A stretch of 64,000 nucleotides of DNA from Paraburkholderia nodosa DSM 21604 (GTDB lineage Bacteria > Pseudomonadota > Gammaproteobacteria > Burkholderiales > Burkholderiaceae): positions 186,001-250,000 of the forward strand of contig NZ_JAFA01000007.1 of assembly GCF_000519185.1 (NCBI RefSeq), in the 5' to 3' direction. Under the pieces are notes generated by a model. The model saw only the letters and a list, made by a program, of their open reading frames with translations. It did no database searches and was not told the origin of the DNA. This document shows, piece by piece, positions 62,038 through 64,000 of this stretch (positions are counted from its first letter, which is position 1; each line of letters starts with the position of its first letter). The position numbers and the translations under genes are program-made.

Positions 62038-64000
62038 ATGTCGGGCTTGGGATTTCGCTATGTGGGAAGTGACCGGTTGCCGATGCGACTGTCGGAATTC
62101 GATGTGGAGCGCTATTTCGCACTGACCGACAGCGACATCGCGGCGATCAATGAGCACTTTCGGCCCGATCGGCGCGCTGGGGTGGCCATCCAACTGGTAT
62201 TCCTGCGCGCAAGTGGGCATAGCCTCGGCCAGGTCGTTACGCTGCCCCGCCAGTTACTGCACTACATTGGCCAGCGGCTCGGCCTCCCAACGCCGACGAT
62301 CGCATCGCTCCGGACACTATATCGTCGGTACAAGACGCTCTATGACCACCTTATTTGGGCCTGCGGATATCTGGGCTTGAAGTCGATCGGACCGGACCAG
62401 TGGGCAGACCTCGAAGCATGGATGCGCCAGGATGCCAAGGAATCGCTCACGCTCGACGAACTGCTCCAGCACACGAATTGCTGGCTGTACGAACGAAGGA
62501 TTCTGATTCCCGCCGACCGGACGTTGCGGGATCTCGGACGATCAGTCTGGGCTGAGATCGAGAGCAACACTCTCGCCCTTATCAACGCGACCATCCCTGA
62601 GACCCAACTGGTGCGCGCCTATGCAGCGCTATCGAGCCAACATGACGCCATAGGCATAACCGTTCTCGAGTGGCTCAAGACACCGCCGGCCCGGCACAGT
62701 CCGACGACGCTCACGGAAACGCTGGAGAAGATTCGGTTTCTCAAGGAAATCGGGGTGCACACATGGACGCTAGACACCGTGCCGATCGATAAGCAGCGTG
62801 CCTGGGCGCAGCGGATTCAGGCGCGCCGTCCGGTGAAGACCCGCGAGATCAAGGTTTCGACGCGCACTCTTGAGCTGGTATTTTTCCTGCGCGTGACGCT
62901 GCTCGAGTTGACCGATTCGCTGCTCTATCAAACCGGGCGCCGCGTTTCCGATCTGGTTCGACACGCCTACAACAGGACCACAGCGAAGCAGGCTCGCTCT
63001 GCAGTTGAATATCGACAACAACTGGTCGCGATCAAAGCGCTCGTTCGTGACAACACGCGCCCGGCAGAAGCCCGACTTGCAGAGATTGGAGCACTGCTTG
63101 GGGAACTACCGGACAAGCCACCCGCCAGCCATGCAGCCAGCGTGCGCGAAGCGCTGACTGATGATTACCGGCGCATCCGTAGTCTCCTTGCACCCTTATG
63201 TGAACTGGAATTCTCGGGCAGGGACACGGAACCAAGCCTGCAGCAACTCGAGCTTATCGCCAGGCTGCACGATAGCGACGCGACGGAGTTGCCCATTGAC
63301 CACGGAGTGCCGATTAGCGCCAACTGGCGCGCTATGGTCGACTGCGACGATCGCAAGCGTGCACTGCGCGCTCTGGAAGCCGCCGCGATCACGAGCCTGC
63401 GCAAAGACCTGCGCCGCGGGTCGGTGTGGGTCAACCACAGTCTGTCCTTTCGTGAACGTGACCAGATGCTGATTCCGCCGTCAGATTGGGAGTCCGAGCG
63501 AAACCGACACCTATCGTTACTGGGTCTACCAGCTACAGCGGAGCCCTTTCTCGAGCGATTGACTGCGAACCTGAAGGCCGGCCTCTCGGCGCTGGAGGAA
63601 GCTCGCGAAGCCGGCCGCGTGACAATCGGCAGGGATGGCGCTCTGCACCTCTCGGCGATTGAGGCGCTACCGACGGACGGGCTACCGAGGCGCACGCGCG
63701 ACCTGCTGTTCAAGGCGATCGGCACAGCGCAGTTTGCGGATCTGATCATGGAAGTTGATGTTCGCACGGGCTTTAGCGAAGTACTGCTGGCGCGGAAGGC
63801 GCGCGACGCCAACGAACTTGTCTCGCTCTACGGTGCGCTGATGGCACACGGCACCGAGATCGATGCGAAGGGCGTTGCCGCCATGATTCAGCAAGTCGAT
63901 GCTGCGGCAATTTCGACCACGATGTGTGTGCTCGAGATATCGGGCCGGCTGTCGCGTGCCAACGCGCGCGTGGTCGAGTTTCAACGTACGCACCCCATCA
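62038..64000 (+). CDS. tnpA: Tn3-family transposase (3'-truncated by window edge)
   Basis: At least 654 codons open to the window end. Start ATG 62038 (MSGLGFRYVGSDRLPMRLSEFD) or the in-frame ATG 62026. The N-terminal DUF4158-type region (LSEFDVERYFALTDSDIAAINEH, GVAIQLVFLRASGHSLG, LPRQLLHYIGQRLGLP) and following helices (LPIDHGVPISANWRAMVDC, GSVWVNHSLSFRERDQMLIPP, RDLLFKAIGTAQFADLIMEVD) are Tn3 TnpA family marks. The DDE catalytic domain at the C-terminus lies beyond the window. No frameshift is visible in this portion. Confidence 0.92.
   Translation, partial: MSGLGFRYVGSDRLPMRLSEFDVERYFALTDSDIAAINEHFRPDRRAGVAIQLVFLRASGHSLGQVVTLPRQLLHYIGQRLGLPTPTIASLRTLYRRYKTLYDHLIWACGYLGLKSIGPDQWADLEAWMRQDAKESLTLDELLQHTNCWLYERRILIPADRTLRDLGRSVWAEIESNTLALINATIPETQLVRAYAALSSQHDAIGITVLEWLKTPPARHSPTTLTETLEKIRFLKEIGVHTWTLDTVPIDKQRAWAQRIQARRPVKTREIKVSTRTLELVFFLRVTLLELTDSLLYQTGRRVSDLVRHAYNRTTAKQARSAVEYRQQLVAIKALVRDNTRPAEARLAEIGALLGELPDKPPASHAASVREALTDDYRRIRSLLAPLCELEFSGRDTEPSLQQLELIARLHDSDATELPIDHGVPISANWRAMVDCDDRKRALRALEAAAITSLRKDLRRGSVWVNHSLSFRERDQMLIPPSDWESERNRHLSLLGLPATAEPFLERLTANLKAGLSALEEAREAGRVTIGRDGALHLSAIEALPTDGLPRRTRDLLFKAIGTAQFADLIMEVDVRTGFSEVLLARKARDANELVSLYGALMAHGTEIDAKGVAAMIQQVDAAAISTTMCVLEISGRLSRANARVVEFQRTHPI

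Larger units (their letters stand above)
61877..64000 (+). mobile_element. Tn3-family transposon, left part
   Basis: Inferred from the terminal repeat, the interrupted host gene and the transposase reading out of the window. No resolvase or passenger gene is seen before the window ends. Confidence 0.7.

Overview
The window is high-GC DNA from a Burkholderiales bacterium, most likely Paraburkholderia, Caballeronia or Burkholderia. The evidence is a Burkholderia-type OmpC-like porin, dense LysR/AraC regulation, the FrmR formaldehyde operon with class III alcohol dehydrogenase, an NAD formate dehydrogenase, an ExaC-type aldehyde dehydrogenase paired with a DUF779 protein, and many sugar ABC transporters. 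It reads as an accessory, catabolism-rich part of a large replicon. I saw no rRNA, tRNA or CRISPR array. The right end is mobile DNA.

Layout. 1-6654: an amino-acid/amine catabolic operon (DapA-family lyase, FAD oxidoreductase, aldehyde dehydrogenase, pyrroline-5-carboxylate-reductase-like enzyme) followed by a LysR and a GlxA/GbdR-type AraC regulator. 6890-9368: a porin, then an M24-fold protein whose residue spacing matches the DMSP lyase DddP. 9516-12508: a complete glutathione-dependent formaldehyde operon (frmR, frmA, gfa, fghA) with two tandem FrmR-type operators and a strong terminator. 12619-18018: a zinc-ribbon/cyclase/AAA/TPR signalling protein, a patatin-like lipase, an HD-domain protein and a small coupled gene. 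18019-23854: a sensory island made of a periplasmic binding protein coupled to a histidine kinase, a second kinase-like protein lacking the phospho-acceptor histidine, and a NarL-type response regulator. 23980-28583: small hypothetical genes, a sigma-54-type activator with C-terminal TPRs, and an AraC regulator. 28981-41502: carbohydrate use, with a secreted GH3 glycosidase, an Frc/Rbs-type ABC transporter, and an AraC-controlled importer operon ending in a GH127 beta-L-arabinofuranosidase.

41692-51738: a lipoprotein, modABC, DUF779 plus aldehyde dehydrogenase, formate dehydrogenase, a LysR/M24 pair and an M20 amidohydrolase. 51739-64000: gene fragments and an accessory block. It holds a two-gene operon encoding a 234-residue protein and a 2305-residue protein with LamG-like modules, neither with a visible signal peptide. 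After it comes an AT-rich stretch, then a pRiA4b ORF-3-like gene broken by a stop codon and by insertion of a Tn3-family element whose transposase runs off the window.

How they fit together. FrmR, FrmA, Gfa and FghA convert formaldehyde to formate, and the formate dehydrogenase 35 kb away can oxidise formate to CO2. The putative DddP would release DMS and acrylate from DMSP; later C1 steps could feed the same detoxification route, but that link is inference. The most novel elements are the giant LamG operon, the DddP-like lyase in a probably terrestrial genome, and the Q-for-H kinase paralogue.
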